Source: Opitutaceae bacterium (GTDB lineage: Bacteria; Verrucomicrobiota; Verrucomicrobiia; Opitutales; Opitutaceae). From it: 34,633 bases of DNA. Under the pieces are notes generated by a model. That model made no database searches. It saw only the letters and a program-made list of their open reading frames with translations, and was not told the origin of the DNA. Shown here in pieces: positions 34,259 to 34,633 of this stretch (the first letter of the stretch is position 1; the number at the start of each line of letters is the position of its first letter). The translations under genes and the position numbers were made by a program. The stretch spans positions 1 through 34,633 of the forward strand of contig JACSRI010000142.1 of the NCBI GenBank assembly GCA_014879845.1, read 5' to 3'.

Positions 34259-34633
34259 CGGGCGATTCCGACATCCGTCGGTTTGAGGCCGGCGACCTGC
34301 CGGCACTCTATCGCATCTGCCGGCTCACGGGGGCGAATGGGCAGGATGCGAGCGCGGAGTTCACCGATCCCGAGCTGCTCGGTCATTTCTACGCGGCACC
34401 GTACGCGGTGTCGGAGCCGGAGCTGTGTTTTGTCGCGCTGGATACGCAGGGGGAGGTGGCCGGCTACATCCTGGGCACCGGGGACTCGGAGGGATTTTCC
34501 ACCTGGTGCGAGCGGGCCTGGTTCCCGGCGCTGCGGTCGCGGCTGCCGCAGCCGGCCCCGGACGAATGCGGCAGCCAGGCGGCCGTGTTGCGCCTGATCC
34601 ACGCGGGGTACCGCGCGCCGGCGTACGCCGGCG
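34255..34633 (+). CDS. GNAT-like acetyltransferase, 3' end cut by window edge
   Basis: An open frame starting at GTG 34255 overlaps the cysteine synthase stop (GTGA) and runs uninterrupted to the window end, giving 126 residues. The start DIRRFEAGDLPALYRICRLTG, the strand LCFVALDTQGEVAGYILGTGD and the overall layout resemble GNAT acetyltransferases that have the acetyl-CoA motif further on, beyond the edge. Cysteine synthase works next to serine acetyltransferases in many bacteria, but those have a different (hexapeptide-repeat) fold, so this is a separate activity. The substrate is unknown. Confidence 0.7.
   Translation, partial: MTGDSDIRRFEAGDLPALYRICRLTGANGQDASAEFTDPELLGHFYAAPYAVSEPELCFVALDTQGEVAGYILGTGDSEGFSTWCERAWFPALRSRLPQPAPDECGSQAAVLRLIHAGYRAPAYAG

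Overview
This is a GC-rich window (close to 70% by eye) packed with bacterial genes; no intergenic gap exceeds 300 bases. Three things point to the Verrucomicrobiota, most likely an Opitutaceae-type plant-polymer degrader: the pectin/xyloglucan sugar genes, a family of tandem membrane-anchored helical proteins, and inverted repeats starting TGAACCACGG. That placement is inference; there is no rRNA in the window. There are 24 complete protein genes, one protein gene cut by the right edge and one tRNA-Leu(CAG). No CRISPR array, phage or insertion sequence was seen.

Left part, mostly minus strand (1-12.7 kb). A YicI-type alpha-xylosidase (GH31) has a 16-bp palindrome in front of it. Next comes a tight cluster read right to left: KDPG-type aldolase (eda), a TatT lipoprotein, a DctP binding protein and a fused DctQM permease, i.e. 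a TPR-protein-associated TRAP transporter coupled to a sugar-acid aldolase. Upstream are a two-domain response regulator, an exported M3 peptidyl-dipeptidase and a POT-family peptide transporter; the last two form a peptide-use pair.

Middle (12.8-22.4 kb). An MFS exporter is followed by tRNA-Leu and an exported helical protein of unknown role. A compact pectin operon follows: GH28 polygalacturonase-like, GH105 unsaturated-uronyl hydrolase and CE8 pectin methylesterase. Uronic acids released there would feed the KDPG aldolase encoded at 7 kb. A VOC-family ring-cleaving-dioxygenase-like protein and the tRNA modification enzyme TcdA close this section.

Right part (22.4-34.6 kb). A RbsD/FucU-type sugar mutarotase overlaps a gene for a pentameric ligand-gated ion channel. 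A zinc dehydrogenase and a COG3618-type sugar lactonase follow, together resembling part of an oxidative deoxy-sugar (fucose/rhamnose) pathway. Two inverted-repeat elements lie here, each supplying the stop codon of the gene before it. Then come four consecutive paralogous membrane-anchored helical proteins (A-D), arranged as two ATGA-coupled pairs (A like C, B like D), so the array looks like a duplicated two-gene module. This is the best candidate for an undescribed system. Behind it are a small EF-hand lipoprotein, a CPA2-type cation/proton antiporter, a cysteine synthase and a truncated GNAT acetyltransferase.
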